Origin: JALZOC01 sp038320555
GTDB taxonomy: Bacteria > Acidobacteriota > Vicinamibacteria > Vicinamibacterales > 2-12-FULL-66-21
DNA: 64,000 nt
Assembly: GCA_038320555.1 (NCBI GenBank)
Contig: JBBQEJ010000005.1
Span: 10,558 to 74,557 of the forward strand
Direction: 5' to 3'
The notes under the pieces were generated by a model. The model had not been told where the DNA came from, did no database searches, and saw nothing but the letters and a program-made list of their open reading frames with translations. A program made the position numbers and the translations under genes. Of this stretch, positions 21,578 through 31,148 are shown in pieces (the first letter of the stretch is position 1; each line of letters begins with the position of its first letter).

Positions 21578-23772
21578 CGGCGTCGCAGCAACCACTCGAC
21601 GCCGAGCAGCATCATGACGGCGGCGAAGGACCAGCCGTTGTGCCAGAGATCGTGGGTCACGGCGAGACGCGCGGCCGGCAGGCCCGTACGCAGTCGTTCG
21701 AGGATCGCCGCGCCATCACCGGGCCTCACGACTTGGCCTCCCGACGCCAGCGCGATGCGCTGAAGGACCTGGTCGTTCAGGCGTGGATCGGTCATCTCGA
21801 GATCCGCGCCTCCGACAAGCATCGCCGCAGAAGCGGAGCCCAACACCGTTGACCCGCGCCGGGCCTCGACGCTCATGCGATACACCCCCGGAGAATCCGG
21901 TCGAAAGCGCGCCACGTACCCGCCGTTGCCGTCCTGTTCGTCGCGCGCAGCCTCGGCGCGAAGAGAATCGATGTGACCATCCGGGGACGTCACGCGCACG
22001 TCGACTGCGGCATCGGTCTGCGGGACGAATGCGCCGTTGCGAACCGCGACGCGCACCGGCAGCGTATCACCTGGTGAGGATCCCGCCGGAAGCGTGATAG
22101 CGACGGGATCCGTCGAAGCGAGCGCGAGCCACCGCACCGCCTGCCGCCAGAACGTGTCGTACGAACGATCGGACGACGGGAGGAGCATGCGCCAACGCCA
22201 CGACGCCTCACCCGTGAAGACCATCGATCGCCCCTCGCCGTAACGCTGCACGGCAACGAGCGCGGTTGCGCCGCCGCCGGCGCCGCCGGTCACGGCCAGC
22301 ACGCTGGCGCCGGGACGCGGTCCCCCCAGCGGGACGGCAGAAGCCAGCGCCGGGGTCGCGTCCCACCGCCTGCGGACGTCGTCGGGACCAGCGCCGAGCT
22401 GCATCACCGGGTGAGATTCCCCTGCCGCCGTCAAGGTGACGCGGTTCACGCCGCGTGAAGACGCGGGCAGCACGGCGTCGCCGCGGTTGGACAACTGGAG
22501 CGGCAGGACTTCCTCGAGTGGTGTGCCCACGAGCCCTGGTTTGACAAACGATCGTGCACCCAGCACGAGAAGGCCGCCGCCTCGCTGTCCGACGAAGGCG
22601 CGCGTCATTTCCTGCTGCTCGCGGGTCAGCTGGCTCGATTCGACGTTGGCGAGCACGAGGGCGTCGTAGGCAAAGAGATCCTCTGCGCGCGTGGGGTACC
22701 CGCCGCTCAACGAATCCGTCCGTGACTTCGATGCCTGGATGTAAAAAGTGTCGGCACCCTGCTCGTTCCTGCCTTTGCGCACGATCGAGTCGACGTCGAG
22801 CCCGGAATCACCGGCCCAGGCGCGTTTGAGGAAGCTGTGCTCGAATCCAGGGGCGCCCTCGACGAAGAGCACGTGGCGTACCCGTGGCGGCGGCTGGACA
22901 AGCACACTTCGTGTGTTGTTTTCCGGGACGAGCTCGCCGGCCGTCACCGGCACGTCAACCGTATAGATCGTAGCCTGTCCGCGTGAGGGCGCGACCTGGA
23001 ACACCGTCCGCACGGGGACACCGTCCGCAACCGGCGCGACCCGCCGCACCTCGATCGGCCTCCCGTTCTCCAGCAACTGCAGGGCGATCGGATCGGTCCC
23101 ATGGCCATGACCGACAGCCGAAACGGCGAGATCGATCCGTGAGTCGTCGAAGATCGCCTCGGCGGCCGTCACGCTCAACACCTCGCGATCGCGGCCCACC
23201 GTCTGCGAGCCGACTCCGATCGCATACACAGGAGGCATACGCTCTGGCAGCGGACTCGCGGTCGTGTCTCCTCCGTCGGAGAGGAGCACGATTCCGGCAA
23301 CGGGCCGGCCGCGATAACGATCTCCGACCGCGGCGATCGCGCCTGCAAGATCGCTCCGGCGGCCTGTGGCGGCGAGATCGCCGGGAGCCGTGGCTTTCAG
23401 ACCGTCGCCGAAGGCGAGGACTTCGATCTGAAAATGCGGGCCAAGCACGGGCGTCAGCGTGTGGACGACGAGATCGCGCGCGCGATCGATGCGGCGTTGT
23501 CCGTTGGCGTCCTCGATGCTCATACTGCGAGACGCGTCGACGAGAACCGGCACCACCACGTCGCGCATCCCATCGTCGCTCCGTCGGATCGGACGCAGCA
23601 GGAAAAGTACGAGCAGCGCGAGAGTGGCGAAGCGCAGCGCGATCAGCGCATTCCGCCGGCGCGCCGCGACCCCAAACCCCGCGTACGCGAGCCAGGAGAC
23701 TCCCGCGATCACGACCCCGACGAGAACGAGCGCCCACGACGGAAGCGCATTCGCGAAGGTCACAGGCACCAC
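21562..23772 (-). CDS. Membrane protein with von Willebrand factor A-like domain
   Basis: A 736-residue membrane protein. Two N-terminal hydrophobic helices (about 12-32 and 41-60) are followed by a VWA-type domain (VVVPVLVDASRSMSIEDANG, a MIDAS-like DxSxS) with VLLSDGGDT, then Ig-like repeats, a glutamine-amidotransferase-like fold segment (ALVLANVESSQLTREQQEMT, then GGGLLVLGARSF), and a C-terminal hydrophobic helix near 712-730. Such proteins accompany MoxR ATPases and DUF58/BatA proteins and are thought to assemble or stress-protect envelope complexes; the precise role is unknown. Starts one base after the DUF4175-like gene stops. Confidence 0.75.
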   Translation of the reverse strand: MVPVTFANALPSWALVLVGVVIAGVSWLAYAGFGVAARRRNALIALRFATLALLVLFLLRPIRRSDDGMRDVVVPVLVDASRSMSIEDANGQRRIDRARDLVVHTLTPVLGPHFQIEVLAFGDGLKATAPGDLAATGRRSDLAGAIAAVGDRYRGRPVAGIVLLSDGGDTTASPLPERMPPVYAIGVGSQTVGRDREVLSVTAAEAIFDDSRIDLAVSAVGHGHGTDPIALQLLENGRPIEVRRVAPVADGVPVRTVFQVAPSRGQATIYTVDVPVTAGELVPENNTRSVLVQPPPRVRHVLFVEGAPGFEHSFLKRAWAGDSGLDVDSIVRKGRNEQGADTFYIQASKSRTDSLSGGYPTRAEDLFAYDALVLANVESSQLTREQQEMTRAFVGQRGGGLLVLGARSFVKPGLVGTPLEEVLPLQLSNRGDAVLPASSRGVNRVTLTAAGESHPVMQLGAGPDDVRRRWDATPALASAVPLGGPRPGASVLAVTGGAGGGATALVAVQRYGEGRSMVFTGEASWRWRMLLPSSDRSYDTFWRQAVRWLALASTDPVAITLPAGSSPGDTLPVRVAVRNGAFVPQTDAAVDVRVTSPDGHIDSLRAEAARDEQDGNGGYVARFRPDSPGVYRMSVEARRGSTVLGSASAAMLVGGADLEMTDPRLNDQVLQRIALASGGQVVRPGDGAAILERLRTGLPAARLAVTHDLWHNGWSFAAVMMLLGVEWLLRRRWGLR

Positions 23773-26700
23773 TTACGGTTTCTTCTTCGCCAGTGACTCG
23801 AAGTACTTCGCAATCAACTGGCGATACGCGTCCGGCACGCGGTCGCTGCCTCCAGCGCTGAAACGATCGTCCGGACCTCTTCGTGACAGACGGTTGGAGA
23901 CCGAGGCCTCATATTTTTCGAGTTCCGTGTCGAGATTCCTGCGGAGGGATTCCCAGCCGGTTCGATCCTGCTTGAAGGCCTCGGTACCAGGCGCGGAGCG
24001 GCTGAACTGCTGCTCTTCGGGGGTGAATCCCTCCAGGCCGCTGCGCGGCTGGCCCGCGCTCAAGCGTCTTAACGCAGCCTGTGCGCGCTGCAGCTCCCGC
24101 TGATATTCATCGCGAAGCCGCTGGACGTCGCTTCCCTGTCGGCCGCTTCCCTGCCGCCCATCAGCTGTCCCGGTGTCAGTCGACCCGGGTCCCGGGCGTC
24201 CGCGAACGGGCTGTGCGCGCCGGCCTTCATCCATCGACGAGCCATTCGGGTCTGACCCGTCGCGCTCGCGCCCTTCCGCCGCCCGAAGCTGCTGTTCCGC
24301 CCGCTGCACCCGATCGCGAATGGCGCGCGCCTGGTCGAGTTGATCCGTCAACTGGCGCGCCTCGGCTGACGAGCTCGCGCCGAGCTTGTCAGCGATTTGC
24401 TCGAGCGTGCGCGCGAGCTCCTGCTCACGAGCGACGGTTCCGTTCGGCGCGGCGCCCTGATTGCGCATCTCTTTCGCGGTTTCGCGCATGCGATCCGAAA
24501 CGTGTTCGCGCTCCAGATCGCGCGCGGCGTTACCGAGAGCGGTGGCGTCCGGCCCTTTGAGGCCCTGCGACGCCTGTAGCGCCGATCGGGTCAAGTCCTG
24601 GACACGCGCGGCCAGCCGGACCTTTTCATCGGCAAGGCGCTTGCGCGCGTCCGCCCCGGACGCGCCGGTATTCCGATCGAGCCGATTCGCTTCCGCGGCG
24701 ATCCGCCCCTGCTCCCGGGTGATCTGCTGCGCCTCCAGCTTGACGTCCGCACCGGCGGACGCCCCCACGTTCCCACCACGCACCTGGCGCTCGAGACGAC
24801 GCAGTTGTTCCGCGGCGCGCTGGCCGTTCTGCGCGGCGCCACGGGGGTCGTCGAGGCGCAGGTTGCTCGCGGCTGATCGCATCTGGTCCGACGCGCCGCG
24901 CAGCGCCTCCTGTTCCTGATTCGCGGACGCGCCGCCCGCGCCGGAAGGAGGCTGACCCGACCGGCCGCGCGACGATGCGTTCGGGTCTCCATGAGGTCTA
25001 AGAAGCTCCTCGGCCTGCTCCCGCAGCGCCGTCTGCTCACGCGTCAGTTTCTCGAGCTGCCGTTTCATCTCGTCGGTGGCGAGAGTCGCCTGCGCCAGCT
25101 CGGCTTGCCGGCGGCTGAGATCTTCCTGGCGGCGCGCGAGATCGCGGATGCGATCGAGCGCGCTCTCCCGGGAGTCACCACCATCGGGGCGGGTCTCCAC
25201 GGCCGCGCGCGTTTCGTAGTTGGTCCGCTGCTGGCGCTGAAGCTCTTTGTCGAACAGCGCCGACAGATCCTGCTCCGCGCGGTTCGAGCCGCCGCTGCCG
25301 GCGCCGTTCGCCTGTTGCGTCACCTGACGGCGTCGCACCTCCGCCTGAGCCTGAAGCAGTCCATTCAGGGCCGCCATTTCGTGCGTGAGCGCCTCCTTCG
25401 TCCGCTCGGTCGTCAGCTGCTGAAGGGCCTTCCCCATCGCGTCAACCGCCGTCGCGATCGGATCGCCAGTCGAGCGGCGCGGCTGGGGTGCGGCCGGGGC
25501 CTGACGCTCGGGCGCAGGCGCCCGCCCGCGCCGGGTTCGCGGCATCAGCTGTTGTTCCGCGCGCGACTTCAGCTCGGCCTGCGCTGCCGCGATCGCTTTG
25601 ACATCATCGGTGGATCGACCGCCTTGTGAGCGGCGCTCCACGTTCCAGGTCGACGAGATGATCTCCTTCTGCGCCTGGATCAAACTCTCGATCTGCTGAT
25701 CCGATCCACCGCCACCCGCCTGGCTCTCGGCCGCCACGAACTCGCCATTGAACGGCTTGACTTCGAGAAAGAAAATATCGCTCGTGGCTTCGGTCGACCG
25801 TTTGCCTCGCCCGACGTCGCGGGCGCGCGCATAGTAGGTCACGACGTCGCCAGGCTTGACGCCAAGGTCCTCCGCCGGCAGGACCCTCGTGCCGATCTTC
25901 TGAACGTTTGTGCCCGTGATCCGCTCGAACGGGACGACATGCTCGGGACCTCCCGCCACCGAATACACCAGCTCGAACGTACCGATCCCATAGTCGTCGT
26001 CGGCGCGCGCTTCGATCGGGACTTCCTCGAGCGGCGTTATCTGCTGATCGGCGGACGGGCGCAGGATACGCACGTCAGGAGGACGGTCGTCCATCAGCCG
26101 GATGAAATACTCGGCGTCGCCGGCAGACTTCAGCCCTTCGCCGCCGGCGAGACGAATGCGATAGGAGTCGTTCCGGGCAAGCAGCAATTCGGCTTCAACC
26201 GTGCGCTCTCCGGCTGCCTCCAATGAAACCGCCGGCGAACGCCCCAGCGCCAGCTCGCCACGCGCGATGGGCTTGTCGGTGTGAATTCTGAGGCGCACGC
26301 GCGTGCCCGCTGGTGCATAGATGTCGCCTCCATCCTGTTCATCGCGAGGCGCGAGACCAGCGAACGACGGATAGACGTAGTGAAGATCGATGCGTTCGAC
26401 GCGCGGTGCGGTAAGGGCCGTGACGGTATAGCGCGGCGACCGTGCCGAACCCGCGCTCACGACGTACGAGAACGTGCGATCCACCGACCCAATCGTGAAT
26501 TCGAAGGCATCACCCTTCAGCGTCATTGCCAGCGTACGAGGCTCGCCGTTCGCCGACACCGTCAGATCGGGAGTAAACCGCGTCAAGACGCCCTTCGAAC
26601 CGTGAAGCGACGCGCGAATACGGAGCGAGGAGCCCGCTGGGACGCGAACACTTCCAGGGAGCACTTCGACACTGACCGATCCCGGAAAGAAACGCAGCCT

Positions 26701-27246
26701 CGCGGTTCCGGCAGCCCGTTCGAAAAAGGGCTGGCTCGCAGCGAGCGCCATCAGAAGAAGCGCAACACCGAAGGCCGCCCACAGCGCACCTCGACGAAGT
26801 TCCGGGTTCGTCAAAATTTCTGCCGGTTGGATCGCACACAGCCTCGTGACCGCGTCGTCGAGCATGAGCGGAAGGAACGCCGCGGATCCGGCGCCTGCGG
26901 GCCGTTCGGCCGCGTCGATCGCGCTGACGAGCGAATCGTCCAGGTCGCGCCACGACAGAGCTTTCGCGCGCTCCTCGATGAACCGGGCCACCCGGCGATC
27001 GGAGGGAGGCCCCGGCGTCAGCCACGTCGCGAGGGCCGCCACGGCCAGTGCAAGTACACCGGTCGCAGCGGCAAGAACAAGGAGCGGAATTCCCTGCACT
27101 CGGAAGATGTACTCAACGATCGCGCCTACGACGAGCAGGATTGCCAATACCGCCGATGCGCGCGCCATGGTCCGCAGCGCGACAAGCCACGTCCAGCGCC
27201 TCCGGACGACCGCGATGAGCGAGCGCAGCTCCCTGTGTGGATCCAT
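23773..27246 (-). CDS. Very large coiled-coil membrane protein, DUF4175-like
   Basis: A 1157-residue protein. Two or three hydrophobic helices lie at the N-terminus (about 20-75) and one near 153-170. Then come Ig-like beta domains (about 180-480; VEVLPGSVRVPAGSSLRI, DRPPDVRILRPSADQQITPL), and from about 520 to the end a Gln/Arg/Glu/Ala-rich, heptad-containing coiled-coil of low complexity (REQAEELLRPHG, EQIADKLGASSSAEARQLTD). This layout fits DUF4175-type proteins encoded beside BatA and VWA genes. It shares its first base with the stop of the BatA-like gene. The long open frames on the opposite strand are mirror artefacts of its biased codons. Confidence 0.75.
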   Translation of the reverse strand: MDPHRELRSLIAVVRRRWTWLVALRTMARASAVLAILLVVGAIVEYIFRVQGIPLLVLAAATGVLALAVAALATWLTPGPPSDRRVARFIEERAKALSWRDLDDSLVSAIDAAERPAGAGSAAFLPLMLDDAVTRLCAIQPAEILTNPELRRGALWAAFGVALLLMALAASQPFFERAAGTARLRFFPGSVSVEVLPGSVRVPAGSSLRIRASLHGSKGVLTRFTPDLTVSANGEPRTLAMTLKGDAFEFTIGSVDRTFSYVVSAGSARSPRYTVTALTAPRVERIDLHYVYPSFAGLAPRDEQDGGDIYAPAGTRVRLRIHTDKPIARGELALGRSPAVSLEAAGERTVEAELLLARNDSYRIRLAGGEGLKSAGDAEYFIRLMDDRPPDVRILRPSADQQITPLEEVPIEARADDDYGIGTFELVYSVAGGPEHVVPFERITGTNVQKIGTRVLPAEDLGVKPGDVVTYYARARDVGRGKRSTEATSDIFFLEVKPFNGEFVAAESQAGGGGSDQQIESLIQAQKEIISSTWNVERRSQGGRSTDDVKAIAAAQAELKSRAEQQLMPRTRRGRAPAPERQAPAAPQPRRSTGDPIATAVDAMGKALQQLTTERTKEALTHEMAALNGLLQAQAEVRRRQVTQQANGAGSGGSNRAEQDLSALFDKELQRQQRTNYETRAAVETRPDGGDSRESALDRIRDLARRQEDLSRRQAELAQATLATDEMKRQLEKLTREQTALREQAEELLRPHGDPNASSRGRSGQPPSGAGGASANQEQEALRGASDQMRSAASNLRLDDPRGAAQNGQRAAEQLRRLERQVRGGNVGASAGADVKLEAQQITREQGRIAAEANRLDRNTGASGADARKRLADEKVRLAARVQDLTRSALQASQGLKGPDATALGNAARDLEREHVSDRMRETAKEMRNQGAAPNGTVAREQELARTLEQIADKLGASSSAEARQLTDQLDQARAIRDRVQRAEQQLRAAEGRERDGSDPNGSSMDEGRRAQPVRGRPGPGSTDTGTADGRQGSGRQGSDVQRLRDEYQRELQRAQAALRRLSAGQPRSGLEGFTPEEQQFSRSAPGTEAFKQDRTGWESLRRNLDTELEKYEASVSNRLSRRGPDDRFSAGGSDRVPDAYRQLIAKYFESLAKKKP

Positions 27247-29078
27247 CAGGCCCTGCCCACGAAAGACTCGGCAATCAGAGTGGCCAGCATCAATAACAAT
27301 CCGTACTGCCAGTAATTCTGACCAGCCTCGATCTGTTGCGCGCGGGCGCTGGTCGCGGCGCTCACCGGGGACACTCGTTCGACCATCGCGGCAAACTCGT
27401 CAGGCCGGACAACAGCCGGCGCACTCTCACGTGTATCGACGTTCACGGCAATCGCCCGGCCATCTGCTTTTGCGCGGTACACGCCAGGCCTGGTGCTGGA
27501 ACCTTCCGGCGACGCACCCACGAGATAGTCACGCCCACGGTCACGAGCGCCGGAGACGTATCGCACGGCCTCCAGGGCAAACGGCACGAACACCGGGTGC
27601 AGCGGAAAATCGTTCCAGCGCCGATCGAAGTCCGACGCGAACAGCACAACCCGCCCCTGCCCCTCGCGTCGCTCGAGGAGTGCCGGGCTGCCATCCGTAA
27701 AACGCGCCGCGACGTCCCATCCGTCGGCGTTCAAACGCCACGCCCGATCGAAATGCACCTGGCCCAGGTTCGCAGCAAGCGAGCCGAACGGACGGAAGAT
27801 GGGGTGTCGCAGATCCGTGGCGGACAGCGCGACCGCTGCCGCGATCTCCGTTCCTGCCATGGCCGGGTGCCAGTTGAACATCGTTGACACGACCACCGGC
27901 TCCACGTCGGGGGAACCCGCAATCAACAAGCCGCCGCCAGAACGGGTAAACGCCGCGAGCGAGTCCCAGGCGCGACGCTCGAGGCCGCGCGTCGAGAGCA
28001 GCACAACCGCCGAGTACTTCCCAAGTTCCTCCCGGCCGATGGACGTCGATGCGACGCTGCGAGCGTCGATGCGAAGGTCGTCGCGATCCGCAGTCGCTGC
28101 AAGCGCCCGGGCCACGAAGAAGCCGGAATCGGCGGCCCCGGATGTGACGAGCAGCGCAGCCTGATGCGCCACCGGATCCAGCACGGCAAATCGCGTGTTG
28201 TCAGCGACGAATCCTTCCGCATCGTCTACCGACACCGCGATGGATCCGTTCTCAGGTACGCGATACGGAATCTGGACGTCGGTGGTCGAATCCGGCGGCG
28301 CTGCATAGGGGGACAAGGCAACCGCACGTCCGTCGCGCTCGACGCGAACCTGACCGCTCCGCGGTTCGCGGCCGGCATTGTGGATCGACGCCACAACTCG
28401 ATCACTGGCGGTGCGGAGTCCAGCAATGGAGAGGTTGTCTGGGAGGGCGCCCACGTCCCTGACATCAAGGGCGAGGCCGGCGGGTAGAACCGCCCGGTGC
28501 TCACCCTCCCACCCCGCGCGCTGAAGATCGGTGACAACGATCAGGCGTCCGGAGTCGCCGCCGGCGATCTCGGCCGCCTTCGCGAAAACCGCCTCGTAAC
28601 GCGTCGCTCCGAATCCCGGCTCGAGTCCCACGAGGGCCGTTCGCGCAGCGGAGGCCGGCCCGGGCGACGCGATCGCGTCCGCGCGGTCGTCGAAGGCGAC
28701 GATGGCCACCCGTGCGCCGGGCGCTGCTTCATCGACGGCGCGTCTGGCGAGCTCGAGCGCGTGCGCAAAGCGACCCGGCGCCCCCATGCTGAAGGATCGA
28801 TCGATGGCGACGATGCGAACCGTTGACGAGCCGGACGCGCCGGCGATGTACGGACGCGCAAACGCCGTGGCAAGGAGCAGCAGCGCAGCGACGCGCGCCG
28901 CCAGCAGCAGCAGATCCCGCAGCGCCCGTCTTCGGGACCGCGCGACAGGCGAACGCCGCAGCAGCCGCACGGCGCTGAACGGCACTTCGGGCGCAACGTC
29001 GCGCCGCAAAAAGTGCAGCACGATCGGAATCGCCACCGTCAGTGCTCCGAGCAGAAATGCCGGATAGAGAAAACTCAT
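27246..29078 (-). CDS. BatA-like (aerotolerance N-terminal) VWA protein
   Basis: A 610-residue membrane protein whose N-terminus, MSFLYPAFLLGALTVAIPIV, LHFLRRD, and PEVPFSAVRLLRRS, is the BatA/aerotolerance N-terminal domain, with a second helix near 58-76. A VWA domain follows (IVAIDRSFSMGAPGRFAHAL, MIDAS DxSxS in the form DRSFS; LIVVTDLQ), then Ig-like and amidotransferase-like parts and a C-terminal helix. ATG 29078 was preferred; a TTG three codons upstream is possible. Upstream DUF58 gene is separated by a 148-bp palindromic spacer, the only real gap in the operon. Confidence 0.8.
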   Translation of the reverse strand: MSFLYPAFLLGALTVAIPIVLHFLRRDVAPEVPFSAVRLLRRSPVARSRRRALRDLLLLAARVAALLLLATAFARPYIAGASGSSTVRIVAIDRSFSMGAPGRFAHALELARRAVDEAAPGARVAIVAFDDRADAIASPGPASAARTALVGLEPGFGATRYEAVFAKAAEIAGGDSGRLIVVTDLQRAGWEGEHRAVLPAGLALDVRDVGALPDNLSIAGLRTASDRVVASIHNAGREPRSGQVRVERDGRAVALSPYAAPPDSTTDVQIPYRVPENGSIAVSVDDAEGFVADNTRFAVLDPVAHQAALLVTSGAADSGFFVARALAATADRDDLRIDARSVASTSIGREELGKYSAVVLLSTRGLERRAWDSLAAFTRSGGGLLIAGSPDVEPVVVSTMFNWHPAMAGTEIAAAVALSATDLRHPIFRPFGSLAANLGQVHFDRAWRLNADGWDVAARFTDGSPALLERREGQGRVVLFASDFDRRWNDFPLHPVFVPFALEAVRYVSGARDRGRDYLVGASPEGSSTRPGVYRAKADGRAIAVNVDTRESAPAVVRPDEFAAMVERVSPVSAATSARAQQIEAGQNYWQYGLLLMLATLIAESFVGRA

Positions 29079-29109
29079 GCGCCTCAAAACTCACACTTCA
29101 GCGCTCAAA

Positions 29110-29214
29110 CAGGAGTTACCGGAGGAACTGGAGTCCTCATGTGTGTGTCTTTTGTCTTCTCAACTAAGGACGACGTCTTTTGAAGAATTTCTCCCGTTCC
29201 CGTCGTTCCTCCTG
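29110..29214. repeat. Purine/pyrimidine palindromic spacer inside the Bat-like operon
   Basis: CAGGAGTTACCGGAGGAACT on the left corresponds to the complement of GTTCCCGTCGTTCCTCCTG on the right, with CTTTTGTCTTCTC and GACGTCTTTTGAAG between. It belongs to the low-complexity palindrome class and may cause partial termination or RNA processing within the operon. Confidence 0.5.
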
Positions 29215-29226
29215 TTCGAAGGCGGA

Positions 29227-30138
29227 TCATTTCCGTCGGGCTCTGGCTGCGAGATATGCGAGCAGGGCGAAGTCGAGGGGCTGCGACGTATCAAGCTGGA
29301 CGTAGTCGATTCCAGAGCCCCGAAGCTCGCGGTCATAGTGGAGCGTCAGGCCGGCGAGCTCGCGCAGGTACGCCGTGCGCACGGACTCGGGATCCGCGGT
29401 CACCTCGTCCGCGCTTTCCAGGTCTTTGAAACGCGAGGCCCCGCGAAACGGGAACGTCAACTCGTTCGGATCCAGCACTTGAAACACCACCACGTCCGTG
29501 CCTCGGAATTTCAGATGGCGGAGTCCCTTGATGACCGGGGCTGGATCGTCGAGCAGATCGGAAATGAGCACCACAAGGCTGCGCTTGAGGAGCGCCTCGG
29601 CCAGCTGGTGGAGAGGACGGCCGACGTCCGAGCGTGTGCCCGGCTGCAACCGCTCGAGCGCAAGGAGCAGCGCGTGCAGATGGCCGGAACGCGACCCCGC
29701 CGGCAGGCGGAACACGATCCGCTCGTCGAATGCGATGAGGCCGGTCGCGTCGCGCTGGCGATTCATCAGGAACGCGAGCGACGCGGCGAGCACCGATCCG
29801 TACTCCAGCTTGCTCATCGGCGCCGCGCCCCGGTACGCCATCGAGGCGCTCACATCCAGCAGCACGTGGCATTCGAGGTTGGTTTCCTCTTCGAACTTCT
29901 TGACGTAATGCCGATCGCTTCTCGCATACACCTTCCAGTCGAGCGTTGACAGATCGTCGCCAGGCAGGTACTGCCGGTACTCCGCAAACTCGACGCTGAA
30001 TCCTTTATACGGACTGCGGTGAAGGCCCGAGAGAAACCCTTCGACGACCGTGCGCGCCTTCAACTCCATCGTGCCCAGGCGCGCGATGACGGCGGGGTCC
30101 AGGAACCGCAAATCGCGAGACGTCGAGGGAGGCGGCAT
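29227..30138 (-). CDS. DUF58 domain-containing protein
   Basis: The 303-residue soluble protein has the DUF58 core near residues 45-75 (KGFSVEFAEYRQYLPGDDLS, TLDWKVYARSDRHYVKKFEE) and a VWA-like segment (CHVLLDVSASMAYRG, MIDAS DxSxS; LVVLISDLLDD). DUF58 proteins are regularly encoded next to MoxR AAA+ ATPases, forming a chaperone-like pair with adaptor function. The start lies two bases after the moxR stop, so translation is probably coupled. ATG 30138 (MPPPSTSRD) gives a normal length. Confidence 0.88.
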   Translation of the reverse strand: MPPPSTSRDLRFLDPAVIARLGTMELKARTVVEGFLSGLHRSPYKGFSVEFAEYRQYLPGDDLSTLDWKVYARSDRHYVKKFEEETNLECHVLLDVSASMAYRGAAPMSKLEYGSVLAASLAFLMNRQRDATGLIAFDERIVFRLPAGSRSGHLHALLLALERLQPGTRSDVGRPLHQLAEALLKRSLVVLISDLLDDPAPVIKGLRHLKFRGTDVVVFQVLDPNELTFPFRGASRFKDLESADEVTADPESVRTAYLRELAGLTLHYDRELRGSGIDYVQLDTSQPLDFALLAYLAARARRK

Positions 30139-30140
30139 GG

Positions 30141-31148
30141 CTACATTCCGCTGCGGGGGACAGGGACCGCCTCGAGCAGGCGTTCCACGAGGTTATCGGC
30201 GGTGATGCGCTCGGACTCCGCGTAGAAGTTCGGGATCACCCGATGACGCAGCACCGGCCGCGCCAGCGCCTGGATGTCCGCCACGGAGACGTGATAGCGG
30301 CCAAGAATCAACGCGCGCGCCTTGCCGGCAAGGATGAGCGCCTGGGACGCCCGAAGGCCCGCTCCCCACTTCACCCACTCGCGGATGAACTGGTGATCGC
30401 TCTGCCGTCCCGGCCGCGAGGCGTCGACGAGCCGGACGGCGTACCGCGCAATCTCTTCCGCGACGATCACCTGCCGGACGAGTTGCTGGATCTCGAGAAT
30501 GTCGGCGCCGCTGAAGATCTGCGACGGGGTGTGCGTCTCGACGCCCGTCGTGTTCGTCACGACGCGCACCTCTTCGTCTTCCGAGAGGTACGTCATCACG
30601 ATATTGAACATGAAGCGATCGAGCTGGGCTTCCGGCAGCGGATACGTGCCTTCGAGCTCGATCGGATTCTGCGTGGCGAGCACGAAGAAGGGGCGTTCGA
30701 GCGGATAGGTCCGCCCCGCGGCCGTCACGTGATATTCCTGCATGGCCTCGAGCAGGGCCGCCTGGGTTTTCGGCGGCGTGCGATTGATCTCGTCCGCAAG
30801 CAGAATCTGCGCAAAGATCGGCCCTTTCACGAAGCGCAGCGAGCGATGCCCGTCTCGCTCGTCGAGGACTTCGGTGCCGGTGATGTCGGCCGGCATCAGG
30901 TCGGGGGTGAATTGAATCCGCTTGAACGACAGGTCGAGAATCTGCGCGACCGTCTTGATCAGCAGAGTCTTGGCCAGCCCGGGCACGCCGGTGATCAGGC
31001 AGTGGCCGCCGGTGAAGAGCGCCATCAAGACCTGGTCAATGACCTCGTCCTGCCCGACGATAACCTTGCGGATCTCCGTGAGGATCCGTTCCCGCCCCTG
31101 CGACACGCGCTCGGCAACCGCGGCGATGTCCGATCTTGTCGTGTGCAT
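30141..31148 (-). CDS. MoxR family AAA+ ATPase
   Basis: A 335-residue ATPase: Walker A GVPGLAKT (the MoxR variant GxPGxAKT), Walker B ILLADEINRTPPKTQAALLE, sensor 1 LATQNPIELEGTYPLPEAQL with arginine finger region DRFMF, and C-terminal lid. MoxR proteins act as chaperones in assembly of metal-dependent or membrane complexes, usually with VWA-domain partners, which here lie directly downstream (DUF58, BatA-like, VWA protein). ATG 31148 overlaps the upstream stop (TGATG). A longer upstream frame is antisense-like and not used. Confidence 0.93.
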   Translation of the reverse strand: MHTTRSDIAAVAERVSQGRERILTEIRKVIVGQDEVIDQVLMALFTGGHCLITGVPGLAKTLLIKTVAQILDLSFKRIQFTPDLMPADITGTEVLDERDGHRSLRFVKGPIFAQILLADEINRTPPKTQAALLEAMQEYHVTAAGRTYPLERPFFVLATQNPIELEGTYPLPEAQLDRFMFNIVMTYLSEDEEVRVVTNTTGVETHTPSQIFSGADILEIQQLVRQVIVAEEIARYAVRLVDASRPGRQSDHQFIREWVKWGAGLRASQALILAGKARALILGRYHVSVADIQALARPVLRHRVIPNFYAESERITADNLVERLLEAVPVPRSGM